DNA from: Oscillospiraceae bacterium
GTDB taxonomy: Bacteria; Bacillota; Clostridia; Oscillospirales; CAG-272
Direction: 5' to 3'
Length of the DNA: 64,000 nt
Assembly (NCBI GenBank): GCA_015064445.1
Contig: SVSE01000002.1
Location: 160,628-224,627, forward strand
The position numbers and the translations under genes were made by a program. How positions within the stretch are numbered: position 1 is the first letter of the stretch; every line of letters starts with the position of its first letter. The notes below the pieces were generated by a model. It made no database searches and was not told where the DNA came from. It was given only the letters and a program-made list of their open reading frames with translations. Shown piece after piece: positions 1-9,305 of this stretch.

Positions 1-494
1 GTATCAGCCATTGCCTCAACGAGAGCCTTAATCTTTGGCGACTCGGTTTCCTTAACTGCGATTACATCGCCAACCTTTACAAGGATTGAAGGAATATTAG
101 CCTTGTGGCCATTAAGAGTAAAGTGACCGTGAAGTACGAGCTGACGAGCTTCCTTATGGCTTGTTGCGAGACCCATTCTGAATACTACATTATCAAGTCT
201 TCTTTCAAGAAGTCTGAGGAGGTTTTCACCTGCGATGCCTTCCTGATTATCTGCCTTCTTGTAGTAGTTCAAGAACTGCTTCTCGAGAACGCCATAGTAT
301 CTCTTAGCCTTCTGCTTTTCTCTCAACTGAGTACCATACTCAGTGAGCTTCTTTTTAGCTGCTCCGTGCTGACCAGGAGCAGATTTTCTTCTATCCAAAG
401 CACACATGCCGGAGGTGCAACGCTCACCCTTAAGGTAAAGCTTTTGTCCTTCTCTACGGCAAAGCTTGCATGAAGGTCCTGTATATCTTGCCAT
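1..494 (-). CDS. rpsD: 30S ribosomal protein S4, C-terminus outside window
   Basis: Small-subunit protein S4, an early 16S rRNA binder that nucleates 30S assembly. The frame starts at ATG 494 behind an AGGAGG-type Shine-Dalgarno site and runs off the left edge, giving about 164 residues; the family is near 200, so roughly 35 C-terminal residues are missing only because of the window limit. Cysteines 9, 12, 26 and 31 match the zinc-binding form of S4, and the S4 RNA-binding domain begins around residue 95. It follows rpsK by 21 bases and is the last visible gene of the alpha part of the cluster; rpoA and rplQ would be expected further left. Confidence 0.97.
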   Translation of the reverse strand, partial: MARYTGPSCKLCRREGQKLYLKGERCTSGMCALDRRKSAPGQHGAAKKKLTEYGTQLREKQKAKRYYGVLEKQFLNYYKKADNQEGIAGENLLRLLERRLDNVVFRMGLATSHKEARQLVLHGHFTLNGHKANIPSILVKVGDVIAVKETESPKIKALVEAMAD

Positions 495-515
495 TTGTTC
501 GTTCCTCCTATAAAA

Positions 516-908
516 TTAAACGCGTCTGCGCTTTGGTGGTCTGCAACCGTTGTGAGGGATAGGAGTTACATCCTTAATCATTGTAACGGTAAGGCCTGCA
601 GTTGAAAGTGCACGAATTGCTGACTCTCTTCCTTGACCTGGGCCCTTTACATAAACCTCAACAGTCTTCATACCGTGTTCCATTGCTGCCTTTGCTGCTG
701 CTTCAGCTGCCATTTGTGCAGCGAATGGAGTTGACTTTCTTGAACCCTTGAAGCCGAGCTCACCAGCAGATGCCCATGATACAGCATTGCCGTTTACATC
801 GGTGATGGTTACTATTGTGTTATTAAATGTAGAGCTGATATGCGCTGCACCCTTTTCGATGTTCTTGCGCTCACGGCGTCTTCTAACAACTTTTTTATCG
901 TTTGCCAT
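516..908 (-). CDS. rpsK: 30S ribosomal protein S11
   Basis: S11 sits on the 30S platform near the mRNA exit path. The 130-residue product has the usual family length and ends with the conserved [13 protein letters not shown] tail. The central part holds the typical segment with NNTIVTITD and SWASAG. It lies 12 bases after rpsM and 21 before rpsD in the standard alpha-operon order, so it is translated from the common ribosomal transcript. Identification rests on clear family similarity along the whole length. Confidence 0.98.
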   Translation of the reverse strand: MANDKKVVRRRRERKNIEKGAAHISSTFNNTIVTITDVNGNAVSWASAGELGFKGSRKSTPFAAQMAAEAAAKAAMEHGMKTVEVYVKGPGQGRESAIRALSTAGLTVTMIKDVTPIPHNGCRPPKRRRV

Positions 909-920
909 TTGCTACACTCC

Positions 921-1289
921 TTATTTCTTCTTGTTAGCTATCGTCTTTGCAGGACCTTTTCTGGTTCTTGCATTTGTCTTTGTTCTTTGTCCTCTTACAG
1001 GAAGACCTTTTCTGTGTCTGGTTCCACGATAGCAGTTAATTTCTACCAGACGCTTGATGTTGAGTGCTACTTCTCTTCTGAGCTCACCCTCAACGTGGTA
1101 ATTTGTTTCGATTTCCTCACGAAGCTTCGCGATTTCATCTTCTGTCAAATCTTTTGCGCGCTTGTCAGGATCGATTTCTGTCTTAGCGAGAATGTCCTTT
1201 GCGCTCTTAAGTCCGATACCGTAAATGTATGTCAAAGCAATTTCAACACGCTTTGCGTTCGGAATATCAACACCAGCTATACGAGCCAT
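921..1289 (-). CDS. rpsM: 30S ribosomal protein S13
   Basis: S13 is a head protein of the 30S subunit that contacts the P-site tRNA and forms bridges to the large subunit. The 122-residue product opens with [10 protein letters not shown] and closes with the basic [12 protein letters not shown] tail, both hallmarks of the family. It follows rpmJ after a 49-base spacer that carries a short tandem repeat and precedes rpsK by 12 bases. Start chosen at the ATG preceded by a GAGGTG Shine-Dalgarno sequence. Confidence 0.98.
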   Translation of the reverse strand: MARIAGVDIPNAKRVEIALTYIYGIGLKSAKDILAKTEIDPDKRAKDLTEDEIAKLREEIETNYHVEGELRREVALNIKRLVEINCYRGTRHRKGLPVRGQRTKTNARTRKGPAKTIANKKK

Positions 1290-1307
1290 TTGTTTTTCAC
1301 CTCATTA

Positions 1308-1331
1308 AATATTGGTTTGAATATTGGTTTG
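1308..1331. repeat. tandem 12-bp repeat in rpmJ-rpsM spacer
   Basis: Two perfect head-to-tail copies of AATATTGGTTTG (1308-1319 and 1320-1331) followed by a partial GTTTG lie between rpmJ and rpsM. They look like a small slippage duplication in an untranslated spacer; no function is evident. Confidence 0.7.
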
Positions 1332-1338
1332 GTTTGAA

Positions 1339-1452
1339 TTAGCCCTGTCTCTGCTTGTGCTTTGGATTCTCACAGATAACCATAACGGTTCCTTTTCTCT
1401 TGATAATCTTGCACTTGTCACAGATTTTCTTTACGGAAGGCTTTACTTTCAT
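1339..1452 (-). CDS. rpmJ: 50S ribosomal protein L36
   Basis: L36 is a tiny zinc protein of the large subunit. The start is set at the ATG at 1452, giving the classical 37-residue product beginning [15 protein letters not shown]; a longer open frame upstream overlaps infA and has no family support. Cysteines in CDKC, one further Cys and a His near the C-terminus form the zinc site, so this is the zinc-containing paralogue. It sits 16 bases after infA, in the order infA-rpmJ-rpsM usual for Clostridia and Bacilli. Confidence 0.97.
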   Translation of the reverse strand: MKVKPSVKKICDKCKIIKRKGTVMVICENPKHKQRQG

Positions 1453-1468
1453 TATGAAACCACCTTTC

Positions 1469-1687
1469 TTATTTCGCACGCCATGTGATACGGCCCTTTG
1501 AGAGGTCATATACTGAAACCTCAACTGTTACCTTATCACCGGGCAGAATTCTTATATAGTTTAATCTGAGCTTTCCTGAAATATGGGCAGTTACAATGTG
1601 TCCATTAGGAAGCTTTACCTTGAAGGTCGCGTTAGGAAGTGCTTCCGTTACAACGCCCTCAAATTCAACAACATCATCTTTTGCCAT
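1469..1687 (-). CDS. infA: translation initiation factor IF-1
   Basis: IF-1 is the 72-residue OB-fold factor that binds the 30S A site and assists IF-2 and IF-3 during initiation. The whole length matches the family: [19 protein letters not shown] at the start, then [12 protein letters not shown] and the RITWR end. It lies between map (117-base spacer with a hairpin) and rpmJ. The spacer is larger than most in this cluster, so infA may have some independent control. Confidence 0.98.
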   Translation of the reverse strand: MAKDDVVEFEGVVTEALPNATFKVKLPNGHIVTAHISGKLRLNYIRILPGDKVTVEVSVYDLSKGRITWRAK

Positions 1688-1804
1688 TGATATACTCCTT
1701 TAAATTTTAGGTAATCTTATTTTTGATTCTTCGTATTGTAAGTGACTTATACGAATTCTCTGCCACCTTGATTTCAGCCGCGCAAGGGGCATTTAATTTA
1801 TTCA
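1688..1804 (-). other. map-infA spacer with hairpin
   Basis: This 117-base untranslated spacer holds an inverted repeat, TTCGTAT at 1730-1736 against ATACGAA at 1749-1755, extended inward by an ACTT/AAGT pairing. There is no U-run after it, so it does not look like a terminator. Some relatives carry a small KOW-domain gene here; no such frame is visible. Confidence 0.5.
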
Positions 1805-2563
1805 CTAATCGATTTTGGTCAAGAGAATGACACCATTATTAGTAACTGCAATGCTATGCTCATAATGAGCTGAAAGCTTTGAGTCCTTAGTAACGACTGT
1901 CCATTGATCTCCGAGCACGCGCACCTCGTGAGTGCCCTCGTTAATCATAGGCTCAATCGCGAGAGTCATACCGGGATAAATTCTCGGTCCACGGCCTGCA
2001 GTTCCGTAGTTAGGAACATTAGGATCCTCGTGAAGCTTAGCGCCCACGCCGTGTCCAACGAACTCGCGTACTACCGAGAAGCCCTGCGCCTCAGCATATG
2101 TCGATACAGCATTACCGATATCGCCGATTCGAGGATTCTCTGCATTTTCGATAGCCTTTATAGCCTCGAAAAAGCTTTGGGTTGTAGCATCAATGAGCTT
2201 TTGTGCCTCGGGTGAAATTTGACCAACTGCAAAGGTATTCGCGCTGTCTCCTGTAAATCCGTGCCATGTAGCACCTACATCAATTTTTACGATGTCGCCA
2301 TTTTTAAGTATCTTTTTGTGTGAGGGAATACCGTGTATAACCTCATTATTAACACTTATGCAAGCGCTTCCAGGGAATCCGCCATATCCGAGAAATGTTG
2401 GCTTTGCACCACATTTCTCGATATATTTACGAATCTTGTCGTCGATTTCCTTAGTAGTTACGCCCTCGTGAATCATTTCCTTAGCAACGAGCAATGCCTC
2501 GCCAGTAATTCTACCAGCAACCTTCATTATCTCGATTTGCTCAGGTGTTTTAAGTTGAATCAT
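1805..2563 (-). CDS. map: methionine aminopeptidase, type I
   Basis: Removes the initiator methionine from nascent proteins in the cytoplasm. The 252-residue protein has the pita-bread metallopeptidase fold signatures: an early HGIPSHK motif, the DVGATWHGFTGDSANTF segment with two metal-binding aspartates, EFVGHGVGAKLHEDP with the metal-binding His, IEPMINEG with a metal Glu, and a C-terminal HYEHSIAV with the final Glu. There is no N-terminal zinc-finger extension, so it is the short type Ia form. It begins four bases after the adk stop codon, so translational coupling is likely. Confidence 0.97.
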   Translation of the reverse strand: MIQLKTPEQIEIMKVAGRITGEALLVAKEMIHEGVTTKEIDDKIRKYIEKCGAKPTFLGYGGFPGSACISVNNEVIHGIPSHKKILKNGDIVKIDVGATWHGFTGDSANTFAVGQISPEAQKLIDATTQSFFEAIKAIENAENPRIGDIGNAVSTYAEAQGFSVVREFVGHGVGAKLHEDPNVPNYGTAGRGPRIYPGMTLAIEPMINEGTHEVRVLGDQWTVVTKDSKLSAHYEHSIAVTNNGVILLTKID

Positions 2564-2566
2564 ACT

Positions 2567-3217
2567 TTAAGCGATTGCGTCCGCGATTGCCTTGAGAGTA
2601 AGTGCGGTTGTATCAGCAACCTCCTCTTGTCCCTCAACCAATGAAAGAACGCCCTTCTTACCATAGAATTCTTTAAGAGGCTCGGTTTGAGCATGATAGA
2701 TTTCCAATCTGCTCAAAACAACCTCAGGAGCATCATCCTTACGGATTATGAGCTTTTCTCCGCACTTGTCGCAGAATTCGCCCTTTGCCGAAGGCTTATA
2801 AACGGTGTGGTATGATGCTCCGCATGGGCAGACACGTCTGCCAGACATGCGTTCAACAATTTTATCATCCGCTACCTCGATGCTGACAACGCAGTTGATA
2901 CCAACTCCCATTTTGTCAAGCGCCTCAGCCTGCGGAACTGTTCTGGGGAAGCCATCAAGGATAAATCCGTTTGCACAGTCATCCTTTGCAAGTCTTTCAG
3001 CGATAATGCCGATTACAACCTCATCAGGAACGAGTGCTCCCTTTTCGGTGTAGGACTTAGCAGCCAAGCCCATCTCAGTATTGTTTTTAATTGCTTCTCT
3101 AATCATGTTACCTGTTGAGATGGTAGGAATACCATACTTTTCAGCAACGATGTCAGATTGTGTTCCCTTGCCTGCACCAGGTGCACCAAGGAATATCATT
3201 TTGAGATTTTTACTCAT
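2567..3217 (-). CDS. adk: adenylate kinase
   Basis: Interconverts ATP plus AMP with two ADP. The 216-residue enzyme shows the P-loop GAPGAGKGTQ near residue 11, the AMP-binding segment with STGNMIRE, and the DGFPRTVPQA motif. The lid domain is of the zinc-binding Gram-positive kind, but its first cysteine pair is CPC rather than the common C-x2-C, while the second pair is FCDKC. This change is visible in the DNA near 2816-2830 and is in frame. The gene lies between secY and map as in most Firmicutes. Confidence 0.97.
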   Translation of the reverse strand: MSKNLKMIFLGAPGAGKGTQSDIVAEKYGIPTISTGNMIREAIKNNTEMGLAAKSYTEKGALVPDEVVIGIIAERLAKDDCANGFILDGFPRTVPQAEALDKMGVGINCVVSIEVADDKIVERMSGRRVCPCGASYHTVYKPSAKGEFCDKCGEKLIIRKDDAPEVVLSRLEIYHAQTEPLKEFYGKKGVLSLVEGQEEVADTTALTLKAIADAIA

Positions 3218-3233
3218 GAGTTTTCTCCTTATA

Positions 3234-4574
3234 TTATTCGAGGAAACCTTTGTAGTGACGCATTGTCATTTGAGCTTCCATATCTCTTACTGTTTCAAGG
3301 ATTACGCCTACAACGATGATTATTGATGTTCCGGAGAATGCAATGCTTGAGAACATACCCGAATAATCCTTAACCACAGGAATGTAAGACATAATAAGAT
3401 GAATTACGAGTGGGAGTACAGAAACGATTGAAAGGAACAATGCTCCTATGAGTGTGATTCTTGAAAGAACCTTTGATATAAAGTCGGAGGTTGCCTTACC
3501 AGGACGAATACCTGGGATAGAACCACCGTTCTTTTGCAAGTTACCCGAAACCTCAATCGGATTGAATGAGATTGCTACATAGAAATATGCAAATGCAACG
3601 ATAAGAACGAATTGCAATATTACATATACCCAAGAGGTGCTAGCAAAGATATTAAGGAATCCGTGCCAGAATGTTCCCTCCTCTGGAGCATCAAAGAACA
3701 TAGCGATTGTTGCAGGAAGAGTAAGAATTGCGTTTGCGAAGATGATAGGCATAACACCTGTCATATTGAGCTTAATTGGAAGATTAGAGCTCTGTCCGCC
3801 ATACATCTTTCTACCAACAACCTTCTTTGCATACTGTACAGGAATTCTACGCTCACTGTCTGTGATGTAAATAATGAACCACATCATTGCGAGCAAGAGA
3901 ATCAAGTAGCAAATTGGATATACGATTGAGAATACGAGGTCGCTTACCTTTGCACCGCCGATGCTATTTACAAGATTTGCAATAAAGCCGATAAGTGCTG
4001 AAGGAACGCGAGATACGATGTTTGCGAAAAGGATGATTGAGATACCGTTACCGATACCCTTTTCGTTAACCTTTTCAGCGAGCCACATTACAAGTGATGA
4101 GCCTGCTACGAAGCAAGCAACGATTACGAATGCGAAGAATACGCCTGTGTAATCCTTTCTGATAGCGCCATAATTTCTGAGAAGGAAGTAATATCCGATA
4201 CCAGTAATTATAGAGATTGCGATTGTAATGTAACGAGTAATTTGAGCTATTTTGTCCTTACCCTCTTCGCCTCTCTTAGCAAGTCTTTCAAGTGCAGGAA
4301 TTGCAATTGTAAGAAGCTGAATTACGATAGAAGCTGTGATGTAAGGTGATACTCCGAGTGCGAACAATGTCGAATACTCGAAAGCAGATCCTGAAAGGAT
4401 GCTTACGAATCCGAGAATTGAGCTTGAGTCGAAGCTATCAAGCAATGCACCACTTTCTACGAATGGTACAGGCAAGCATGCGCCTACTCTGTAAATAAGA
4501 ACGATGAAGAGTGTGAACAATAGCTTTTTCTTTAAATCTGGAATTTTCCAGGCATTAGCTAAAGTACGAAACAT
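3234..4574 (-). CDS. secY: preprotein translocase channel subunit SecY
   Basis: Central pore of the Sec translocon in the cytoplasmic membrane, through which secreted and membrane proteins such as those encoded elsewhere in this window pass. The 446-residue product has ten predicted membrane spans, an N-terminal amphipathic segment (WKIPDLKKKLLFTL), a plug-region sequence and conserved cytoplasmic loops including GIRPG near residue 365. It starts two bases after rplO; its GAGGTG ribosome site lies inside the rplO end, which suggests coupled translation. Confidence 0.98.
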   Translation of the reverse strand: MFRTLANAWKIPDLKKKLLFTLFIVLIYRVGACLPVPFVESGALLDSFDSSSILGFVSILSGSAFEYSTLFALGVSPYITASIVIQLLTIAIPALERLAKRGEEGKDKIAQITRYITIAISIITGIGYYFLLRNYGAIRKDYTGVFFAFVIVACFVAGSSLVMWLAEKVNEKGIGNGISIILFANIVSRVPSALIGFIANLVNSIGGAKVSDLVFSIVYPICYLILLLAMMWFIIYITDSERRIPVQYAKKVVGRKMYGGQSSNLPIKLNMTGVMPIIFANAILTLPATIAMFFDAPEEGTFWHGFLNIFASTSWVYVILQFVLIVAFAYFYVAISFNPIEVSGNLQKNGGSIPGIRPGKATSDFISKVLSRITLIGALFLSIVSVLPLVIHLIMSYIPVVKDYSGMFSSIAFSGTSIIIVVGVILETVRDMEAQMTMRHYKGFLE

Positions 4575-4576
4575 AA

Positions 4577-5017
4577 TTATTTCACCTCAGCTTTTCCGCC
4601 TGCAGCCTCAATTTTCTCCTTAGCTGTTGCTGAGAAAACTGTTGCTACTACAGTGAGAGCTTTTTTGAGTTCACCGTTGCCAAGCACCTTAAGTCCGTCG
4701 CAAGCCTTTGAAACCATACCCTTGTTCATAAGTGTTTCAAGAGTTACAGTTGTGCCTTTTCTGAAAGAGTTAAGAGCGCTAACATTGATAATAGCGTATT
4801 CTTTACCAAATTTATTATTGAAACCTCTCTTAGGGAGTTTTCTGTAAAGTGGGAGCTGTCCGCCTTCAAATCCAGGTCTTACGCCACCGCCTGAGCGTGC
4901 ATTCTGACCCTTGTGGCCCTTACCAGCGGTCTTACCGTTACCAGAGCCTGGACCTCTTCCCTTGCGCCAAGCTGCCTTTGCTGATCCGGCAGCGGGTGAA
5001 AGTTCATGGAGCTTCAT
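4577..5017 (-). CDS. rplO: 50S ribosomal protein L15
   Basis: L15 is a large-subunit assembly protein with a long basic N-terminal extension. The 146-residue product begins [20 protein letters not shown] and contains the glycine-rich stretch [17 protein letters not shown] typical of the family, then [20 protein letters not shown]. It is placed between rpmD and secY, the normal spc order, and is separated from rpmD by 75 bases containing a small CTGCC/GGCAG hairpin. Confidence 0.98.
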   Translation of the reverse strand: MKLHELSPAAGSAKAAWRKGRGPGSGNGKTAGKGHKGQNARSGGGVRPGFEGGQLPLYRKLPKRGFNNKFGKEYAIINVSALNSFRKGTTVTLETLMNKGMVSKACDGLKVLGNGELKKALTVVATVFSATAKEKIEAAGGKAEVK

Positions 5018-5092
5018 TTTTTATCCTCCTTGTTGAAATTGATTTTGTGTAATTGATTTTTGGAACCAATTTCTGCCCTTTGGCAGTTAAGG

Positions 5093-5272
5093 TTACGCGT
5101 TTTCTACAGTTACGAGATGTCCGATAACCTTCAATTTGCCTGCCAAAACCTGATCGTTTGCTACAACGATGCTGTCACCAATCTTGGTAAGGCCAAGAGA
5201 TTTTGCAGTTGCCTTTTGGTTTGGCTTGGAAGCAATAAGACTCTTTGCAAGTGTTACTTTAACCTTTTCCAT
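5093..5272 (-). CDS. rpmD: 50S ribosomal protein L30
   Basis: L30 is a 59-residue large-subunit protein. The start is set at ATG 5272 (MEKVKVTLAKSLIASKP), which follows an AGGAGG-like sequence located just beyond the rpsE stop codon; the longer frame reading into rpsE has no family support. The conserved TAKSLGLTKIGDSIV segment is present. It follows rpsE by 13 bases. Confidence 0.96.
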   Translation of the reverse strand: MEKVKVTLAKSLIASKPNQKATAKSLGLTKIGDSIVVANDQVLAGKLKVIGHLVTVENA

Positions 5273-5285
5273 CTTATCTTCCTCC

Positions 5286-5786
5286 TTAGCCCAACTTTGT
5301 CGCGTCGATTTCGCGAGTCTTTGCAACTTCTTCAGCAGTTCTAAGTGCCTTAAGTCCCTCGAATGTAGCCTTAACTACATTTGTCTTGTTGTTAGAACGA
5401 AGGCTCTTAGCTCTGATGTTCTTTATACCAGCGAGCTCAAGTACTGCACGAACAGTCTGTCCTGCGATAATACCAGTACCGAGTGAAGCTGGCTTGAGAA
5501 GCACGGTGCCTGCACCGAACTTTCCGATTACTTCATGTGGGATTGTAGTATCCTTCATTGCTACGGTAATCATATTCTTCTTAGCATCTTCGATTCCCTT
5601 ACGAATTGCGTCTGGAACCTCAGCTGCCTTACCGAGACCGTAACCTACGTGACCGTTACCATCACCTACAACCATAAGAGCTGTGAAGCGAGCGATACGA
5701 CCACCCTTTACTGTTTTGGATACACGGTTGAGTGCAACCATTTTCTCTTTGAGATCGAGGGTTGCTGCGTCAATCTTTGTTGCCAT
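5286..5786 (-). CDS. rpsE: 30S ribosomal protein S5
   Basis: S5 lies at the mRNA entry tunnel and affects decoding accuracy. The 166-residue product contains the N-terminal double-stranded RNA-binding-like domain ([32 protein letters not shown]) and the C-terminal S5 domain ([19 protein letters not shown]). Size and order (rplR-rpsE-rpmD) are standard. A 75-base spacer separates it from rplR upstream. Confidence 0.98.
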   Translation of the reverse strand: MATKIDAATLDLKEKMVALNRVSKTVKGGRIARFTALMVVGDGNGHVGYGLGKAAEVPDAIRKGIEDAKKNMITVAMKDTTIPHEVIGKFGAGTVLLKPASLGTGIIAGQTVRAVLELAGIKNIRAKSLRSNNKTNVVKATFEGLKALRTAEEVAKTREIDATKLG

Positions 5787-5861
5787 TTTAATTTCTCCTC
5801 TGTGTTTAATTAAATAAGTGAATTAAACAGTGTACAAACCGAAGTCTTGTTAAGACAAGAA

Positions 5862-6221
5862 TTAGAACTTAAGTCCGCCTTCTCTTGCGCCTGCTGCAAG
5901 CTCCGATACACGTCCGTGATATACATAACCGCCACGGTCAAATACTACTGTGTCGATTCCCTTTGCGAGTGCCTTTTCAGCAATCATAAGGCCAACCTTC
6001 TTAGCTGCCTCTTTGTTGCTTCCGATTCCTTCGAAGCCAGCCTCCTGAGTAGAAGCGGAAACGAGTGTTACTCCTGCTACATCGTCAATGATTTGGCAAG
6101 AGATGTTCTTGTTTGAACGATATACGCAAAGACGAGGACGCTCAGCTGTTCCGGAAATCTTTCCACGAACTCTTGCGTGTCTCTTAAGGCGTTGTGCGTT
6201 GCTATCTTTTCTTGATACCAT
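5862..6221 (-). CDS. rplR: 50S ribosomal protein L18
   Basis: L18 binds 5S rRNA together with L5 in the central protuberance. The 119-residue product has the basic N-terminus ([19 protein letters not shown]) followed by the [11 protein letters not shown] strand and the C-terminal [11 protein letters not shown] motif. Start taken at the ATG with an AGGAGA site overlapping the region just after the rplF stop codon 18 bases away. Confidence 0.97.
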   Translation of the reverse strand: MVSRKDSNAQRLKRHARVRGKISGTAERPRLCVYRSNKNISCQIIDDVAGVTLVSASTQEAGFEGIGSNKEAAKKVGLMIAEKALAKGIDTVVFDRGGYVYHGRVSELAAGAREGGLKF

Positions 6222-6239
6222 CTTTGTCGTCTCCTTTCA

Positions 6240-6782
6240 TTATTTACCAGTCTTACCGGCTTTACGGCGAATCTTTTCGCCCTCATATTTGATACCCTTG
6301 CCCTTGTATGGCTCAGGTGCTCTCTTAGAACGAATGAAAGCTGCTGTTTCGCCAACGAGCTGCTTGTCGATACCCTTGATGATGATTGTGTTAGCATCTG
6401 GCACCTCGAATGTGATGCCTGCAGGTGCGTCAACTACAACTGGATGTGAATATCCAAGTGTGAGGTTGAGGCTCTTGCCCTGCATTGCTACTCTATAACC
6501 AACACCGCTGATTTCGAGCTTCTTTGAGTAGCCAGCTGTTACACCAACAACCATATTGTTGATAAGAGTTCTTGTAAGACCGTGAAGTGCACGATCTTCC
6601 TTTTCGTCGCTTGGACGAGCTACTGTAAGTGTAGCGCCATCAAGAGCAACGACCATTCTATTGTGATAATTCAAGCTCAATGTACCCTTTGGGCCCTTTA
6701 CTGTAATTACAGAGTTAGCCTTGTCGATGTTTACATCAACGCCAGCAGGAACAGTGATTGGAGCTCTTCCGATTCTTGACAT
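6240..6782 (-). CDS. rplF: 50S ribosomal protein L6
   Basis: L6 lies near the sarcin-ricin loop and factor-binding site of the 50S subunit. The 180-residue protein shows two tandem L6 folds, beginning MSRIGRAPI and ending in the conserved [14 protein letters not shown] segment. It follows rpsH by 18 bases. Length and order are as expected. Confidence 0.98.
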   Translation of the reverse strand: MSRIGRAPITVPAGVDVNIDKANSVITVKGPKGTLSLNYHNRMVVALDGATLTVARPSDEKEDRALHGLTRTLINNMVVGVTAGYSKKLEISGVGYRVAMQGKSLNLTLGYSHPVVVDAPAGITFEVPDANTIIIKGIDKQLVGETAAFIRSKRAPEPYKGKGIKYEGEKIRRKAGKTGK

Positions 6783-6800
6783 GTCCTTTTCCTCCTATAA

Positions 6801-7196
6801 TTACCAAACAAATGCGAGAACTTCGCCGCCAACATTTTCATGTCTAGCCTTTTTGTCTGTCATAATGCCCTTTGATGTGGATACGATTGCGATGCCGAGG
6901 CCGTTCATAACCTTTGGCATATCCTCGCAATTTGAGTAGATACGAAGACCTGGCTTTGAAACTCTACGGATACCGTGAATTACTCTTGCCTTGCCCTCAT
7001 ACTTGAGTGTGATTCTAATAACACCCTGCTTTCCGTCTTCGATAACGGATACAGCCTTGATGTAGCCCTCTTCGAGAAGAATGTCAGCGATTGCCTTCTT
7101 CATATTAGAAGCAGGTACATCAACGGTTTCGTGCTTTGCATTGCTCGCATTTCTAATTCTTGTGAGCATATCTGCGATTACATCTGAAATTTGCAT
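6801..7196 (-). CDS. rpsH: 30S ribosomal protein S8
   Basis: S8 is a primary 16S rRNA binder and, in well-studied bacteria, also a repressor of the spc operon mRNA. The 131-residue product carries the N-terminal DMLTRIRNA motif and the C-terminal [13 protein letters not shown] and EVLAFVW end. A 122-base spacer with several hairpins precedes it, which makes it a plausible place for autogenous control, though this is inference only. Confidence 0.98.
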   Translation of the reverse strand: MQISDVIADMLTRIRNASNAKHETVDVPASNMKKAIADILLEEGYIKAVSVIEDGKQGVIRITLKYEGKARVIHGIRRVSKPGLRIYSNCEDMPKVMNGLGIAIVSTSKGIMTDKKARHENVGGEVLAFVW

Positions 7197-7318
7197 TTTT
7201 AAATTCTCCTTTTATGCAAGTATTTAATTCTTGCTGCCACTAAAAGTGACGGCATATCGGTGGTTAAACAATTGTTTCCTTCCGATAGATGGAGTGAGCG
7301 CATAGCGCCCGTGCTGTT
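7197..7318 (-). other. structured rpsN-rpsH spacer
   Basis: This 122-base gap is untranslated and rich in short stems read on the minus strand: GGGCGC against GCGCTC (7296-7310, loop of three, one G-U pair), a TGCC/GGCA stem extended by CACT/AGTG (around 7234-7254), and GCAAG/CTTGC (around 7216-7235). None has a U-run, so they are not terminators. They may serve RNA processing or ribosomal-protein feedback; the function is not shown by the sequence. Confidence 0.5.
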
Positions 7319-7504
7319 TTACCAGCTTGCTTTCTTTACGCCTGGGATTTCTCCTGCGTAAGCTCTTTCACGGAAGCAAATACGGCAGATGCCATACTTA
7401 CGAAGATAACCGTGAGGTCTGCCACAGATTTTGCAGCGGTTGTATTCTCTTGTGGAGAATTTCTGCTTCTTCTGCTGTTTGAGTACCATTGCTTTCTTAG
7501 CCAT
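7319..7504 (-). CDS. rpsN: 30S ribosomal protein S14, zinc type
   Basis: S14 of the short, zinc-containing form (61 residues). The zinc ligands are visible as CKIC and CRIC flanking [12 protein letters not shown]. Presence of this form inside the spc operon is usual for Firmicutes; a zinc-free paralogue may exist elsewhere. It follows rplE by 14 bases and is translated from its own AGGAGG site. Confidence 0.97.
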   Translation of the reverse strand: MAKKAMVLKQQKKQKFSTREYNRCKICGRPHGYLRKYGICRICFRERAYAGEIPGVKKASW

Positions 7505-7518
7505 TTTAAATCCTCCAA

Positions 7519-8058
7519 TTATTTAGCAAATGGAGCGCCCATAAGTGTAAGGAGCTCTTTTGCTTCTTCGTCGGTATTTGCGGTTGTTACGAATGTGATA
7601 TCCATACCACGAATCTTGTCAACCTTATCGTACTCGATTTCAGGGAAAATCAACTGCTCACGAAGACCCATGGAGTAGTTACCGTGGCCATCAAAGCCGT
7701 TAGGGTTGATACCCTTAAAGTCACGAACTCTTGGGAGAGCGAATGTGAAGAGTCTATCCATAAACTCATACATCTTCTCGCCACGAAGTGTAACCTTAAC
7801 ACCAATCTTTACGCCCTCACGGAGCTTAAAGTTAGCAACGCTCTTTCTTGCGTAGGTAGGAACAGCCTTCTGTCCTGCGATCATTGAAATTTCCTCGATG
7901 ATGCTGTCGATAACCTTTGCGTTATCCTTTGCATCGCCTGCACCAACGTTGATTACAATCTTATTAAATCTTGGAATCTGCATTGGGCTCTTGTATCCGA
8001 ACTTGCTCATGAGAGCAGGAGCAACTTCGTTCTTATAAAGATCTGTAAATCTTGCCAT
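7519..8058 (-). CDS. rplE: 50S ribosomal protein L5
   Basis: L5 binds 5S rRNA and contacts the P-site tRNA. The 179-residue product includes [16 protein letters not shown] near residue 26, the GVKVTLRG core and the C-terminal [19 protein letters not shown] segment. It sits 16 bases after rplX. Full length, standard order. Confidence 0.98.
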   Translation of the reverse strand: MARFTDLYKNEVAPALMSKFGYKSPMQIPRFNKIVINVGAGDAKDNAKVIDSIIEEISMIAGQKAVPTYARKSVANFKLREGVKIGVKVTLRGEKMYEFMDRLFTFALPRVRDFKGINPNGFDGHGNYSMGLREQLIFPEIEYDKVDKIRGMDITFVTTANTDEEAKELLTLMGAPFAK

Positions 8059-8074
8059 TTTCAGTTACCCCCTA

Positions 8075-8389
8075 TTAAAGTTCCTTACCGCATTTTGCGC
8101 AAACGCGGATTTTCTTGCCGTCCTCGATCTTGTGTGCAACTCTTGTAGCCTTGTCGCATGACTTGCAGTAGATCTGAACCTTTGAAGCGTACATAGCGCC
8201 TTCAACCTTGATAATACCACCAGTTTCGCCCTGTCTTCTTGGCTTTGTGTGCTTTGTAACAATGTTAGCACCCTTAACAATAACCTTCTTTTCGTCTGGG
8301 CTTACTGCGAGTACCTCACCCTTAACACCCTTATCGTCTCCGGAGATAACAATAACGGTATCGCCTGTCTTAACATGCATCTTATTCAT
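8075..8389 (-). CDS. rplX: 50S ribosomal protein L24
   Basis: L24 initiates 50S assembly. The 104-residue product has the KOW motif (GDTVIVISGDDKGVKGEVL) at residues 8-26 and a C-terminal extension with two cysteine pairs, CKSC and CAKC, a zinc-ribbon-like tail seen in many bacterial L24 proteins. It lies 15 bases after rplN. Confidence 0.97.
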   Translation of the reverse strand: MNKMHVKTGDTVIVISGDDKGVKGEVLAVSPDEKKVIVKGANIVTKHTKPRRQGETGGIIKVEGAMYASKVQIYCKSCDKATRVAHKIEDGKKIRVCAKCGKEL

Positions 8390-8404
8390 TATTATTTCCT
8401 CCTA

Positions 8405-8773
8405 TTAAAGTACTTCTGGTGCAAGAGAAAGAATCTTAATAAATTCCTTTTCACGAAGCTCTCTAGCCACTGGGCCAAAGATACGAGTTCCTCTTGGTGT
8501 CTTATCTTCTTTTACTATAACAGCTGCGTTCTCGTCGAACTTAATGTAAGATCCGTCAGCGCGATGAACACCCTTAACGCTTCTTACGATAACAGCCTTA
8601 ACAACGTCGCCCTTCTTAACAATACCGCCAGGAGCAGCCTTCTTTACTGAGCATACAACTACGTCACCGATGTTAGCATATCTTCTGCCTGTACCACCGA
8701 GAACTCTGATGCAAAGAAGCTCCTTAGCGCCTGTATTGTCGGCAACCTTCATTCTGCTTTCTTGCTGAATCAT
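8405..8773 (-). CDS. rplN: 50S ribosomal protein L14
   Basis: L14 forms an intersubunit bridge and is among the most conserved large-subunit proteins. The 122-residue product begins [18 protein letters not shown] and ends [11 protein letters not shown], matching the family along its length. A 65-base spacer separates it from rpsQ. Confidence 0.98.
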   Translation of the reverse strand: MIQQESRMKVADNTGAKELLCIRVLGGTGRRYANIGDVVVCSVKKAAPGGIVKKGDVVKAVIVRSVKGVHRADGSYIKFDENAAVIVKEDKTPRGTRIFGPVARELREKEFIKILSLAPEVL

Positions 8774-8838
8774 TTTTATCCTCCTAATAAGGTTTCCCTA
8801 TACTCGGCACATATCAAATGTACCCTCATAAGGATTAA

Positions 8839-9096
8839 TTATTTTGCCTTTTCTATGATTTGAACGAGGCGCCATCTCTTTGTCTTTGAAAGAGGTCTTG
8901 TTTCCATAACCTCGATCTTGTCGCCTACGTTGCACTCATTCTTTTCGTCGTGAGCGTGGATTTTTGTTGTGTGCTTGATAATCTTGCCGTATACTGCGTG
9001 CTTTACATTATCCTGGATTGCAACAACTACTGTCTTGTCCATTTTATTGCTAACAACAATACCAACTCTTGTTTTTCTCAAGTTGCGTTCTGTCAT
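8839..9096 (-). CDS. rpsQ: 30S ribosomal protein S17
   Basis: S17 is an OB-fold protein that binds the 5' domain of 16S rRNA. The 85-residue product begins [20 protein letters not shown] and carries the conserved [21 protein letters not shown] and [14 protein letters not shown] segments. It follows rpmC by 17 bases. Confidence 0.97.
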   Translation of the reverse strand: MTERNLRKTRVGIVVSNKMDKTVVVAIQDNVKHAVYGKIIKHTTKIHAHDEKNECNVGDKIEVMETRPLSKTKRWRLVQIIEKAK

Positions 9097-9113
9097 AACT
9101 CTTTATCCTCCAA

Positions 9114-9302
9114 TTATGCGTTCTTCTCGTTGAGAATGGTCTTTACGCGTGCGATGTCCTTCTTAACATCTGCGATCTTGTGAGGATTGTCGAGCTGGTT
9201 AATAGCATGCTGGAAACGAAGGTTGAAAAGCTCTTGCTTAAGTTCCTTCAACTTCTTTTCCAAGTCTTGTGAAGACATTTCTCTGATTTCATTAGTTTTC
9301 AC
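9114..9302 (-). CDS. rpmC: 50S ribosomal protein L29
   Basis: L29 lies at the polypeptide exit tunnel and contributes to the docking site for chaperones and the Sec machinery. The 62-residue helical hairpin protein carries [16 protein letters not shown], the family signature. It follows rplP by only three bases, so coupled translation is likely. Confidence 0.97.
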   Translation of the reverse strand: MKTNEIREMSSQDLEKKLKELKQELFNLRFQHAINQLDNPHKIADVKKDIARVKTILNEKNA

Positions 9303-9305
9303 AGC

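Noticed and set aside
1453..1524. N-terminal extension of L36
   Set aside because: It overlaps infA and L36 is 37 residues throughout bacteria.
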